Origin: Panorpa germanica
Taxonomy: Eukaryota; Arthropoda; Insecta; Mecoptera; Panorpidae
Length of the DNA: 64,000 nucleotides
Assembly: GCA_963678705.1 (NCBI GenBank)
Contig: OY783207.1
Location: 1,426,001-1,490,000, forward strand
Direction: 5' to 3'
Shown here: in pieces, positions 50,987 through 63,563 of the stretch
Layout of the letters: the number at the start of each line of letters is the position of its first letter
Numbering within the stretch: position 1 is the stretch's first letter
Position numbers and translations under genes: made by a program
Notes under the pieces: generated by a model
The model's input: the letters and a program-made list of their open reading frames with translations, nothing else
Databases searched by the model: none
Told to the model about the DNA's origin: nothing

Positions 50987-51546
50987 ATGGCTTGTGTCCT
51001 CATTTTTTAGTGGTCGATTTTTCAATTGTTGATTGAAATTGATGTTAATAAATGTGTACTGGCGTGTCTATTCTATTAAATATCTAAATATTAATGGAGA
51101 TATAGCAATTAAAAATTTGAATTGTAGTTTTAGCGCTAGAAATGGTCGGCCATATTTGTATGACGTGAAATGCATTTAACGTCAGTTATTTGTTGAGTAG
51201 GTCAATGCTGTGGTAATGTTCTGTAGCTATTGGTAGTCAAATAATCAAGTCAAGTCAAAGAATAATACATTTTTATTTTATTTAACTAAATTAAAAAGGC
51301 AGACATAATATTGAAATTTGATTGTTCCTTGAAATAGCTGTAAATAATATTTGATATTTTGATATATAAATACATATAGCAGAGATTTATGAGCTGTAAG
51401 GTTGGTAACGGTTGTGATGTCACATGCATTTGGAATGTTGTACAACGTTGAATCCCTTAATAATTAAAGAGACAAAATGACTTTTTTAATTGTTAATATC
51501 TCTTAACATTTAAACCAACAAATTAACACATAGGACACAAGTCCAT
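50987..51546 (-). mobile_element. Family A MITE, copy 7 (internal deletions)
   Basis: Ends ATGGCTTGTGTCCTC and AGGACACAAGTCCAT, each with one change. The 'agttattgaacaat'-type segment near the right end is deleted. Confidence 0.85.
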
Positions 51547-52441
51547 TAGAAAATTGGTTGACATACCTGCTTCAAAGAAATGCGGTGCCATCTTTCGGAC
51601 CGAATGGACATTCCCGAATAATATAGCTGAAATAATGAAACTAACAAATCTGTACAGAGGCGTGTTTATAAATAAAAATTGAAAAACGCCTGACTAATAT
51701 TAGACTTGCAACTAATTATACACCAAACCTCAAGCTATATAGTTCCACAGCAAAAAAGATATTCAAATTTTGAATAGCTATATCTCCGTCAACTTTTGCT
51801 TATTTAATAAAATTTAAAAACCACTAGGTATATAGGAGCATATATTTAAATAAAAATTCAAAAGATACGTCTGAAATATACAAAAACAATAAAAATTTGG
51901 TGTTTTCGTACAAGTCCGCGCAAACACCCAGTCGCAGTCATAGCTCGGGTTCATTCAATTAGCACGCGGCGTGTGGTCGTCCTTTTTAATTTCGGCTACG
52001 GACTCATTTCGCGGGGGTGTAATTTCATCTACCATAATATGTTTACATCTGAAACAATATATGAACCCATTTTGTGTAAGGTAAATGAGAACCGCAGCGT
52101 TGGTGGTGTAGAACCGATGCGGATTAGTTCGGAACAATTCTCATATTTTATTCGGCAGCCCTACGCTCTTTCGGCACTCACTCACTGCGACATTTATGCC
52201 CAGTACAATCCTAGCAACGATTTTTTATAACTTTTGTAAAAGTATTTACTTTGTTAGTGAAATATACTAACCCTCGTATACTACGGTACTTATTCAATGG
52301 GGTTAATATACTTATAGACTCCATAGATGACGTTGTGAGGAATAACGGCCAACACAGTTGATATTTGAAGTTGTCACAACTCACTATAAAATTAGATAAA
52401 AATGTCGTTTCTTTGTTTTCAGGTAGTATAGTATGATTAAA
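51547..52441. other. Intergenic with a GC-richer island at 51.9-52.2 kb
   Basis: At 51773-51822 'gctatatctccgtcaac' is a family A scrap. At 51.90-52.23 kb base composition is less AT-rich and both strands are open. On the minus strand a possible acceptor (tgtttcag) is followed by an ATG frame reading MVDEITPPRNESVAEIKKDD. I do not recognise it and cannot show it is a gene. Confidence 0.4.
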
Positions 52442-53060
52442 GGAGGGGGGGGGGGGTTTAAGATCAAAACAATAAAAAGAAGCAAGATTTTCGATAATGT
52501 TTTTTGACGACATTTGAAGAATACTTTGTGAAATTTTCATAAATAAATATCAAGACAGCAAATCTCCGCTGAAGTCACAAAAAAAAGTTTCATTGCGATG
52601 CCACTCATAACTCATCACTGGATTTTCTGAAATCGAAAAACCAAAATGATTTCATTAGTTGATAAGTTTCTGCAGGTAATGCTGGCGCTGGAGTTTTTAA
52701 TTTTTTATTGATTTTTCTATTTTTTACAGCAATTAAAAATCAAAATACCGATTTTTCATGAAAGAAATCAGAAATTTTGTTATTTTAAAATACGTTAAAA
52801 TTAAAAAATACTAAAAAACTCGACAGCGTTACCTCGGCATTTATGTAAAGCAAAAGTGTGCAAAATTTCAAAAGAATCGGTCCAGTATATTTTGAGCTAG
52901 AGAGGGGCACCGACTCTGAAAAAGCTAAGTGTGAGAAACCACATTTAAAAGTTTCAAAGTAACACGAAAGTAGACCAGAGAGGTGAAGACTCTATATCTC
53001 CGACAGTTTTACTCCATTCGACTTCAAATTTTTACACAATAAACTTAATATGTTGTATAA
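52442..53060 (-). repeat. Family B repeat, copy 5
   Basis: Begins at a run of twelve G (the C-run end on the minus strand) and continues to 'cacaataaacttaatatg' near 53.06 kb. It has both halves and the central A/T hairpin. It lacks 'aatgaggcattga' through a small deletion. Confidence 0.85.
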
Positions 53061-53660
53061 AAATGTGTACTAAATAAAAGTCTTTGATTTCAGAGCAACA
53101 CATAAGCTTGATTAAAAATTTACAATTGCTAATTGGAAATATTGTTTTTTATATATATTTAAAAAAAAACAAATGTGTCAAATATTTAACCATTTATTTA
53201 AAGCACATTATATAATTAAAAGCTGTAAAAATATCCTCTGCTGGTTAGGAATGTACTTTACTTTGTTTACAGCTACAGCAGTGCATTGCGCCTGGAATGA
53301 GGTTTAATGTATTACATTTTACGAGTAAAATATCCAGCCAGTTTAAATTAAAAAACATTATGTGACATAATATAGGTATACGTATATTTATCCTAATTAT
53401 TTACTACCATTAATTCGGTACGTACTTAAGTTAATTAAAAGTAAAAAAATATGAGAGTATAATCCTGCTATTTTAATATCACATATTAAAAATAATGTTT
53501 CAGATAGACGTTTATTAATTGTTTTCATTTTTAAGACGATTTTTCTATCTTATATTTAAAGGACAAGATTAAGGGCATATTGTGGTATAGGTAAACACAT
53601 TATAAGTAAACTACGAAGCTCCCACAACTGAAATGTATTTAGTGGCAATATTGACTTGCA
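53061..53660. other. Intergenic, no gene seen
   Basis: AT-rich with no coding or RNA signal. Confidence 0.5.
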
Positions 53661-53669
53661 ATATTTTTT

Positions 53670-54255
53670 TACCAATTCCTTTGACTAATTTTGCGAAAAA
53701 GAAATCGAATAAGCAAATATGAAAAATATAAACGGGTCCTATAGTAAAATTCAACGCTGATTCCAAATTTGCAATCCAATTTTATACCCTCTACCGTTTT
53801 TTTGGAATTAAAATTTTTTGAAAATATAATATATATAATATAATATAATACCCTATAGTAAAACAACGCTGATTCCAAATCCGCAATTAATTTTTTTTTT
53901 GGACTGTCGGTCTTTGAGTTATCGATATTTGATAGGTCAAATTATGGACCGATTTCAAAATAATTGTCACTAATGGAATCAGTAGAAAATTCTACGTCCG
54001 AATACGTCATAAATTTTTTTTGAAAAAAGTAAACAGTGGGGGCTGTTCACTTTTGCCAAAAAATTTTTGGTCTCAGATTTGAAAAATTTAAACGTATCCT
54101 ATAGTAAAAATCAACGCTAATTCCAAATTTGTAACTCATTTTTTGGACTGCCGGTTTTCGAGTTATCGGCATTTCAAGTGCGAAATAATGGTCCGATTTG
54201 AAAATGGATTGGAATCAGAAGGAAATTTTACGTCCAAATACGTCATAAAAGAATT
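53670..54255. repeat. Diverged direct repeats with 'cgctgattccaaat' modules
   Basis: Three units near 53736, 53850 and 54094 share 'cctatagtaaaa', 'caacgct(g/a)attccaaat' and, in two of them, 'ttttcgagttatcg'-like and 'acgtc(c/a)aatacgtcataaa' sequence. The order (gctgatt-caaat, then ttcgag-tatcg, then a mirrored part ending in 'tacgt') parallels the modules at 26.9 and 32.2 kb at a distance. Confidence 0.75.
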
Positions 54256-57200
54256 TTCAAAAAAAAATTAATTAATGTTAATAAATGTATACTCGTATTT
54301 TGGCGTTTCTATTTTAATAAATATCTAAATGTTGACGGAGATGTCGGCCATATTTATGACGTAACATGTCTGTACTATTAAGGGTAGGTCAGTTATAATT
54401 TCTATGGATAAGTGGTTCATATTTAGTAATCCCAACATTCAACTTTACAGAAAAAACGGCGCGAAATTTAAATCGGAGTATTGTAGTCTATACCGCAGGT
54501 CTTCAAACTCCAAAACTTGAAACCCAAGTGACCTCTTGGAAACAAGTCTTTGTAGTTTGTACATTTTAAGACTTTAGTAAGATATAAACCTAATTACCAA
54601 AGTCGTGGGCTAGGGCTAATCCAGACCGTACTAAGTTCTGGTTTCAGAGCCAAAATTCGATACTAAGTTAAAAGTTCTTGTGAATGTCTAACGAGGTATT
54701 ATTCCTCACCATTTAGTTTGATCATCGTATCACATTGTAATCCACAAGGAGCTTTTGAGCTTTCTGGTTTCTAACTTTCGAGAAAGCTTTTAGAAACGTC
54801 TGCCTTTTATAGAAGTTTAGTAATCACTAGATTTTAAATTTACATATAATATTTATTAGATGTCGTTATGTCAAATTGAAAAAAAGTAAAGCTTTTGATT
54901 ATATTTTACGAAGACAGTTGTTGTTAATAAATGCATGCAATATTCATATTTGTATATCAATATTTTGCTTTTATTTTTAATTAATGTTAGAATTAAGATT
55001 TCTTTGTCTTAATTCATTTATATTTTGTACCTAGTTGTTTTTATATACACTGCTCTCTGTGGGCAAACTAAAATATTTCTTATGTAAACATCCTTTGTTT
55101 TACGATTCACTTCTCTAGGGTTCGACACTACGCATTTGGTCCTAATTCGTTCTTATTGCTTCAACACTCAAACCTACAGCACGCCTAACCTTTTGGTGCA
55201 TAAACATAAAATAATAATTACACATATTTTTATTTATAACTTAAACCGCGAGTTACATTTACTTAGTGTCGTAACTAATATTCTTATTAACTAAAGTATT
55301 TAATCAATTTATATGTAATTCAATAGAGTAGTTTAGAATAAATGTAATCTAAAAAAGTTCTGATGTTTTGCTGTATCTTTTGATATAAATAAAAAATTGC
55401 TATTAATTAGTTAATAACAAAAAGGTCCTTCATAACAAAATTGTGCGCCCACTAAGCTATTGAAAGGAACTGAGCGACATTTGCCGTTCGAGAATTTGGA
55501 TACCGCCGACAGATCGCAGATACGCCTTAGCAGCTTATAGATCTCTATAAGGTCCAAACTCCACAAACAGTTGTCATAGAAAAATAATGCTTAATAAATT
55601 ACGCAATACTGTAATATTTAGAAACCAGAGCCTTAATCCAACTCTGTTTTTACCTCTACGTTATAAACTTTTTCAAAACTATTTCATGGTAAATTAAACT
55701 TTTATAAATATTCTCAAAAATAAGTAATATTTTGTAACAATTGATGTCATGACCCTAACCTATAAAATGTTTGTAATGCAGAGACTTACAAAAAAAGAGC
55801 AAAATAAAGGAATGAACACTTTTCGGCTCCGAGTCTTATTTATTGTGAACATAATGGACCGAGAATGATTTGGAGCTATACTTTGAGAGTTTCTAAAGAG
55901 AGGTCACAATAGTTTGTAGCTTTGTTGTTAAGAAATATTCACCTAAATATTCCCTTTGTGATGTTGAAGAAACAACTTTAAATGGGACGAAAGTATATGT
56001 TTTTTCTGAGATAATATTTCATAATATTGAACCTCAAAACTAGTACTAATTATTTTAATTACTAAAATAAAACTGGAACAACTTATTTATCAAAATAAAA
56101 AATATTTTCAATTTATGCGTTTTAATTTGACCAACTTTTTTTTTCAAAATTTGAGATTTTTTCTTTGATTCGTAAATAAGTTACTAAGCTTAGCCTATAT
56201 ACAAAATTTCCACGTTCTAGCACAATTTTTACTCTCGGAAAATACTGCCTTCGTGCCCCCAAATTAATAAATAAATTAATAATATACTTAATTATTCTAG
56301 AATTCAGAACATGAACTATCTCCAAAGTTCCCTACCGAGCCCCCGAATTTCTTCAACTCAGTTTTTGAGAAATGTCAGCATTGAATATCTTAATACACAT
56401 GCAAAATTTCAACTTTCTTTCTTCTACGAATTAAAAGTAATACAGCAAAAAAGGGCTCACTTTCTTTTCCAGTTTTTCCAAAATTACGGGTTTCCAGGAA
56501 ATTCAGAGAAAAATCCGAGGACGCCAAAAGTCTTTTTTATATGGCGGGTTTAAAAGTTTAGGATTTAGGTAATAATAAATAAAATGTAGATATGTAAAAT
56601 GTAAATGAAATATATTAACAAGAGCGAAAAAATGACCGTGGTCTTAGGAAGCCCGGTAAATTATTAATAAAAAAAACCAATGATATGTAATTTAATGATT
56701 TAGGGCGGAAGAATGTAGAGCCTAATGGGAAAAACATTAAATTAAAATAGTAGTAATATTTATTTAAGCCCTATCCTGTTAAAGTATTATTAAGGGGGTA
56801 GGATTAAAATAAGACCCACTTGCCAAAGCTTTTAAATATATCCAGTACGCTACTGTGTATACATCTATACTTTCCATATTGTTACAAGAAGCGAATCCTT
56901 GCACAGAACAGTTAGCATCCGCTATTTAAAGTATGTTTGGGAGAAAATAAGAGTAGCGTGGAGCAGGGGGTTCATTTCCTCATCCCTTGGACCGCTATAA
57001 ACATTCAGCAATGGCGCAATTGTCATCACAAATCCGCACAGATTAAAACACTGGTACTGGTGATACTCGTTTAAAGTATGCAAGTGTAGCGCCTCTGCCA
57101 CACAAAAAAGAACACACAAATTAAAAGAGATAAGAACCCGGTCGAGAAATTACAACTACTGTAAACCAACTGTACGGTGAACAAAAATGAAAAAAATACA

Positions 57201-58077
57201 TTTTCAGTTTTAAGAGTTATTATATCCTGGGATTCGCGAGTTTTGGAGTTTAGAGGGCGGTGAATTTCCTGTTAGTGAGGGTTTGTTTAATCTCTTGATG
57301 TGACGTCATGAAACTTAATGAAACTAATTTATGGATATTAGTAAAAAACTGTGAAAAACACTCAGTTATTATCAATGAATTTAAAATAAAGATATGATGG
57401 ATATTACCGCGAAAATATATGTAAAACATTTTACTTTTGAGCTCGAAAATTTAAGGTATTTTGAGGATTGTTTTTTTTATAATAAAAATAATGAAAAATA
57501 ATATTTTAACTTTTTAGGTTTATTAATACACTTCTTCTACATACAAAAAAATATTCTTTGAAATTTAAAAATATTGTTACATATGTTAAAAATGACGTTG
57601 AAGTTGACCCTGTTAAAAAATTGGACCTGGACGGTGTTGCCGATTTTGGCTCTTCTCCCTATCTGATAAATAAAAATCAAGAAAATTATTAATTAGAATG
57701 AGTACTGTTATGGTCGGAACTAGAGAAAATTGACAAAAATTTAAAATTGAGAAAATGGCGCGCTTTTGAAATTGAAATTCTAAAAACTCTTTTTTTTTGC
57801 CAGTTATTAAATGAAAAAAGTACGAAATTATTGAAATAAGAAAATGGTTCTAGCTTCAACGATAGCTTTTGATGTTGTGAATAACATATTAAAATTTCAG
57901 ACGATTCGGTTGAATAGTTTCTTTTTTTTCTACATCACCATGCCGAAAAAGGTAGTTTTGAAATAAATGAGATTAAAGTTTTAAGTATGTTATGGCTATT
58001 GATATGTGCTATAGATACGGCTGTAGAAACGAAACTATTGGCAATATCCTTACAAAAATGTAACATTATATTCTTAA
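54256..58077. other. Long gene-free stretch
   Basis: At 54272-54391 is a deleted scrap of MITE family A ('aaatatctaaatgttgacgg', then 'gtcggccatatttatgacgt'). Beyond that I see only AT-rich sequence with short, motif-free frames. Confidence 0.45.
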
Positions 58078-58352
58078 GACCTGGATATACCTACAGTAAA
58101 AGAAGAAATAGAGCTTAGAACCAAAGTATACAAGGAGAGAATAATGGAACATCCAAACAATTTGGCCAGCTGTCTAATGTCCAATATTTCAGGACCTACT
58201 AGCCAAATAAACAGAATCTAGGATCTATTAAAATTGAGGGATGAGTCGATGGGCATATCCCGCGCAAGACATTTTTATTTTGACATACCTATCACTGAAT
58301 GTCCTATAAACAGGACAGATTGTAATAATCTTTAGTAATAAAAAAAAAAAAA
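58078..58352 (+). pseudogene. Jockey-like LINE 3' end, second copy
   Basis: Begins at the 'agacctggatatacctacag' segment of the copy at 6.6 kb, loses ~40 bp of the coding end, and keeps the 3' UTR ('gaatctaggatctattaaaa', 'cctatcactgaatgtcctat') and a pure A tail at about 58338-58352. It is a 5'-truncated insertion, typical of failed reverse transcription. Confidence 0.9.
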
Positions 58353-59323
58353 AAATATTCTTAAAAGACTATATTTTTGAAATATAAAAAAAACAAAAAT
58401 CGATTTTTTGAAAATTCTAGATAAAATAATTAATGTGTGCGTAATTAACATGCAGGATGCCTGTAAAGTATAAAATAGTTATCGCGTTGACGGATATCTC
58501 GAGAATGGTTCTACAGATTTAAGAAAAATTTGATATTTGATACTGGAAAATTTGGAATTTCGCACACAGACCTCAAGGATCTGACTAGCAGTTTGTTCTG
58601 CATTGATTTCAAATGAATAACGTAGCTTGCTATGCATACCTCACATGCAAAAGGGAAGTGGAAGACGTAATACTTAATCGAAAATTTGGTTTCAAAAAAG
58701 CAAGAACGACAACAAAATAACATTTTTTGAAGGCTCTTTTTTCAAATGTGCGGCGTTATAACAGAGAGAATTGAGCGGGTGTGACAAGATGTGACATATC
58801 ATTAACAAACCTTTTATTATAGATTAATTGTTTTTCGATTTGTGATTTAAATCCGTTACATACATACATATGTTTATATATGCACCTACATCTATTTATC
58901 TCCTATATCTTTTATGAAATATTACCAACATAAAATTTAAAACTAATGAATAATAAAATGGTAGTTTAATTTTATGTTAGGATTCGGTACTTTGCTTTGG
59001 AATCCGAGTATGTAAGGCACGTCACGGGTGTCTGGATTCAAATCTCGTGGGGTGTACAGGGTGGAGAAGAATTATGTAATAAGGGATGAGAAAGTATATA
59101 CTATAAGAATATATGGGTGGTAATTCTTAAAAGGGATGGGGTGCAATAGTTATTGAGGATAGTAAAAGAGTTTAATACGAAAAATAGCTTCAGAGATGTA
59201 TTAGGCGTAAAGTTTAGGTAGTACAGTTATAGCCAGAGTCCAGGTTTTAGCGGGTGCAGAATTTTGCATACTTATCTCATATAATCAAATAGAATTTAAA
59301 AGACATCTATTTTATAAAATTAT
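58353..59323. other. Intergenic, no gene seen
   Basis: At 58980-59100 is a possible tRNA-like relic: 'ggattcaaatctcgtgggg' resembles a B box. Otherwise AT-rich. Confidence 0.4.
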
Positions 59324-59564
59324 CCCAGTAAACAATTTGGTGAAGTGTCCTGTTTTGTGCCGTTTCTATTACTATCGTACTTCAATTATAGTTCGCATCA
59401 ACTTTATCTTCATTTGTATTTCGACAAGTGGAGTTGTTTCGCCATTGTTGCCGATAAAATAGACAAATCATATGAACGACTGTGAGAAACTGAACTCTTT
59501 CATGACAAAAAAATCATACGCATCATCAATATGATGGCAAAGTGACTCCAAAATGTTTACTGGG
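59324..59564. mobile_element. MITE with CCCAGTAAACA ends, copy 1
   Basis: The left end CCCAGTAAACAATTTGG and the right end (inward) CCCAGTAAACATTTTGGAG face each other over ~240 bp. TTAT lies immediately outside both ends, a likely 4-bp target duplication. No coding sequence. Confidence 0.75.
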
Positions 59565-59848
59565 TTATTTATACTAAAATATTTTCATATTATGTGTACT
59601 TGCAGGTTTAGGCTGCTTTCACATTGGAACAGACTACATCGAAGGCTATTTCACCTAGATGCGATATTTGTGATTGTAGCGTATATAGGATCGTGAGCAG
59701 AGGTTTGGCCAGAGTGGAAAACAAACAGATTTATAATATTTACTTTCATCTCTTTCATTATAGTGGTGCATTGATAAATATTACAGTATAGATTACCTCT
59801 CATAATAAGGTGTGCAAATGCGACTACTCCCTACAGAAGAAGTCACAG

Positions 59849-60144
59849 CCCAGTAAACATTTTGGAGTAAATTCTATTTCATTTCTATTACTTTTGATGA
59901 GTTTTTGTCATGAACGCGTTTGTTTTCTATTCAGTCGTTTATAGAGAATGTCTCTTTTATGAGCTACAGACGGCGCAACGACTGCTAACTGTTGAATAAA
60001 AACGACTCATGTGACAGGTAGGGAATCAATTTGAACTAAAATTAATTTTTTGTGTGTTGCACCAACTTGTAAAACGTTAGAATTGAATTGTACGAGTGAC
60101 TAGAACTTCACCTAGCCATTCTATTTCACTAAATGTTTACTGGG
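59849..60144. mobile_element. MITE with CCCAGTAAACA ends, copy 2
   Basis: The left end CCCAGTAAACATTTTGGAG and the right end (inward) CCCAGTAAACATTTAGTG face each other over ~300 bp. Target duplication is unclear. The inside differs from copy 1, so the two may be separate subfamilies. Confidence 0.7.
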
Positions 60145-60890
60145 AGGTCGCAAGAAGTTGGTTCCAGTGTCAGAGAGCCATTAAATCAGCATTCCTGATG
60201 GCTTGTGCCTTGTCAGTCTCCAAGCAGCTCAACGTCACTTTCTCCTTATAGGTTCATTCCTCCGCAAATCCCTGAACTTGGGATTTGTATTTAATAAGAC
60301 AAGTAGAAAAGATAATAGTATCTAAATGAGAAAACAAATGCTTTCCAAGCTTTGATAAATTACATAAAAAAAAACAAAAGACAATTCCAATTTAATTTTC
60401 AATTATATTTGATTTCTGTATTTCCATCTTTAACCATCTGGCTTCACCAGCCTTAAGGGTTGCTATTATTGAAAAAGACTTAGTAGAACCGTTCTTTGAA
60501 GATTTAAAAAAAAAAACTACTGTGATTTAAAAAAATCCTAGAAAATGAGAGTTCCTTCGAAAGGACGATAGATCACACGTCTTTTACCAACTCTTCTTCT
60601 TCGTGGGTATTGACCTCCCAGTTTACCACCCATAGATGGTGAAACCACTTCGAATTTCCATCCCATTCAAATCCCCTTCTCGCTCATTGTACATTGTAAA
60701 TGCTGTGCCACCAAAATCCTTCAAATCAAGGCAAGATTTGCAAAATGTGGCTTCGGATCAAACACCCCTACGAGTTATATTGTTGTAGAGTAGGCCGATG
60801 GTGAACGGAGGGGGAGGGGTAGGGGAATCGTGGAATGGACACAGATACCGGAATAAAGAAAGATCTATAGAGACATCTGAAGCGAATGGA
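60145..60890. other. Intergenic, no gene seen
   Basis: Relatively balanced base composition at 60580-60850 but no recognisable frame or RNA. Confidence 0.4.
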
Positions 60891-60892
60891 AA

Positions 60893-60911
60893 ATGGAAAA
60901 AAGATTGTTGC

Positions 60912-60946
<35 letters not shown>

Positions 60947-61346
60947 TGTGAGAAAAAGGTAATAAGTGAAAAGAATATTGAGCAGTCATTAAAGGGAGGC
61001 AGTGATACAACAACAGGAAAGATTGGAAAAAAATTTATAACCTTTATTTATGACAAACCTTTAGAAATGTACCAGTCATATAAAAATTGGAATATAACTA
61101 AAAAATATAGCAATATTCATTTTCAAAGGTTATTTTTGCGGTTCCAACTCATTAAAAGTCAGTGGAAGAAAGCTTAAAATGTAGATACGTTATTCATCTA
61201 ACTAATTGCAGCTTTAGATTTTGATTCGCGTTTATAGTTACTTATATAAAACGATTTAAACATAAAAAAACACGGTTTTTTTGATAATATTTAACCTGCT
61301 GTATAGTATCGCCATCTATATTTCGCGAATCAAGTATCGTTTCACC
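60893..61346 (+). mobile_element. TTAA element, copy 2 (right part, with a longer open frame)
   Basis: The right end matches copy 1 (7748-8276): TATTTCGCGAA, then a deletion of the 'aaatggcc' part, CAAGTATCGTTTCACC and TTAA at 61347-61350. Inside, a frame runs to 61177, with a shared tail YKNWN, SNIHFQ, LFLRFQLIK, SQWKKA and stop. Upstream it crosses a (TA)n run (60914-60944), so its start is not credible. The left inverted end is not found. It is likely the remnant of an element that once carried a transposase-like gene, but I recognise no catalytic motif. Confidence 0.6.
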
Positions 61347-61350
61347 TTAA

Positions 61351-61889
61351 ACGTTACTGAAAATCTTTGCCTTCATTTTCAAAAGGTTCAAAGAATACCA
61401 TCTATAATAAATACTTATCCCCTACTCTATTTCTTCAACATCGGAGATGAATGATTGTGAATATATCAGAGAGTCGTTTAAATAAGATGGTTTCTTATTT
61501 TCAACCATCAGAAGATCCAAGATGCCTTCTTAACTTGAATTCTTCTTTTCTTGAGAGACAACACAAGGCAAGACACAGACATTCGATTTGTCTTTTTCTC
61601 TTTCCCTTTTTGTGATATTATAAAGCTTTTTGTATTTTAAAACAATATGCTTCATCTCGTTATTGTTTGCTATTTATTTATTTTGATCCGGTTTACGTAG
61701 AGGATAAAGGATTTGTTTCTGTCATACATTTGTGTGACATCCAATTCGTTTTTAAACGAAAGGAAATGTAGAAGTTTTAAATAAGTGATCTGCGAGGATT
61801 GTGAAATAATAGTTTGCAGGCCCGGATCAGTCGTCGGATTCTTAGGTCTCCAGTTATCAATTTCTAACAAAATGAGATAATAATGTTTA
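61351..61889. other. Intergenic, no gene seen
   Basis: No credible coding or RNA sequence. Confidence 0.45.
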
Positions 61890-62300
61890 TATTATTAATT
61901 AATTGTTGTACATTACACATTCTACACATTTACTACATTCTTAATACATTTCATATACTTCAACTTACAATTAAATTTAAACTATTCTAGTACTAAACTA
62001 TACCCTTTTATTTCCAAAAGTACTTTCTGCTTCTTCTTCTCTTGACCCTCTTCCTTCATTTTTCCCTAGTCTTCCTTCTGGACTGGTCTATTCCCTAGTC
62101 TATTTTTCTGGACTGAAGTTTAACTGTTTCCTCGCTACTTCTTTCTTTCTCCTGCTTCCCTTCACTGCCTCTTTTAGTACTTCCTCTCTCTTCCTGTTCC
62201 TTGTGCAACCCAGTCATCAGCTTATTTAATGTCCTGTTTTTCCTTTCCTTTTTACTATTTCCGCCATCCACCTCTTTCCTTCACTGCCTCCCTTTAATAG
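61890..62300 (-). pseudogene. Non-LTR retrotransposon 3' end, second copy
   Basis: Shares 'aatacatttcatata', 'aaactattctag', 'ttctggactgaagtttaact' and 'cttcccttcact' with 22.0-22.6 kb, again purine-rich on the minus strand. It is shorter by internal deletions. The terminal 'gccgaaggcaca' segment is missing. Confidence 0.6.
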
Positions 62301-62861
62301 CTGGCCAATATTCCTTTCGCTCGCTACGAAATAATAATGTTTATATAACAATTCACCCTTCAGCGCTGCCTGATAAGTTTATGAATATGTTTGTATATAT
62401 TTAATTTAATTTGAAAACAACCAAACGCAGGAAATATAACTCTTATTCGAGGATCGAACCTGACAATGCAGCAGTTCATCGTCAAGATTTAATTCAAAAT
62501 CATTTTTATTATAAAATTATTGATGCATGTTTTTACGTCAGTTCACTCTTCACCCTTCACCCTTTATCCTCAGCTTTCCTCCATCCTCCTTACAATCTTA
62601 ACACAGATGTTGACCCAGTCAATACGTGTCAAGGTAATTGAGCGAGAAGTGGGAAGTCCGTATCCGGATCCGTGTAGAGGCGAATATAAATGACCGCAGT
62701 TGACCGTTCTCTGGAGTCCATGAGTCCAGGGGAGGAAATAGTTAGGGGATGTTATCCCACAGAATAGCGGAGCACAACCTTTTTATAAGTCCTGTACCCC
62801 TTTTGTCATACTACTAAAATAATAACAATTAGGGAATAATGAATTGATTCAAAATTTGAGT
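62301..62861. other. Intergenic, no gene seen
   Basis: A 76-codon + frame at 62411-62641 begins at a TTG-type start and has no recognisable character. Confidence 0.4.
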
Positions 62862-63290
62862 CAATTTTTTTATTTTAGAGTTTGTGGCGATGCCAGAAGT
62901 TAATTTATTTTAATTAAATTTGGTTTATTATATTTATATCATTAAGGAATTCCAGCACTTTTTGAATTTTTTCTGTATTGTCTGAAAGTATGTTCTTAAG
63001 TTCACCACTGATGTTGTGTTTTGTTCTTTGCGTTTGATATTGTGGGCAGGTTACTAGTAGATGATGGACTGTTATTTGCGTCTGACAGTTGCTGCACTGC
63101 GGAGCTGATGTTGACCCAATTTTACTGATTAGATGTTGATGCGTCAATGTCGTATGTCCTGTTCTTAGTCTGAAGATGATTTTTTTGAATTGTCTATTGC
63201 TTTGATAAGAAGTTTCCCACTTGTTTGTATTTTCCTTAACTAATCTCAATTTGTTGTTACTCATTTGCGTCCAGCACTGGTTTTAAATTT
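62862..63290 (-). pseudogene. I-clade-like LINE C-terminal fragment
   Basis: The frame 63264-62914 continues upstream in frame (…WTQMSNNKLRLVKENTNKW). It has FRLRTGHTTLTHQHLISK, then C-x2-C...H-x4-C (CSNCQTQITVHHLLVTC): the post-RNase H zinc motif of I-type and related non-LTR elements. A short 3' UTR ('ctggcatcgccacaaactct') and an A-rich end near 62862 follow. It is 5'-truncated and lacks the RT and RNase H cores. Confidence 0.75.
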
Positions 63291-63563
63291 GCCTCATACC
63301 CTCTCTATACCATTCTATTAAATCTAAGTGTAATATGTCAGATAAGAAAAACGTCGAATTTTATATATAGTGTAAATTTATTTAAGGTTAATTTATAGTC
63401 CCAGTAAAAATTTACCACGCATTTCATAATATGTGTTTTAGTATAAATTTACTATAGTCCAGAATAAATTTGTTAGGGCCCGTTGAAGTGGGCCCTACAC
63501 AATCGCTTCTTAGTATACCAAACTTTAATTTGGGTTGTTCAAAATATTTCCAGAAATATGTTA

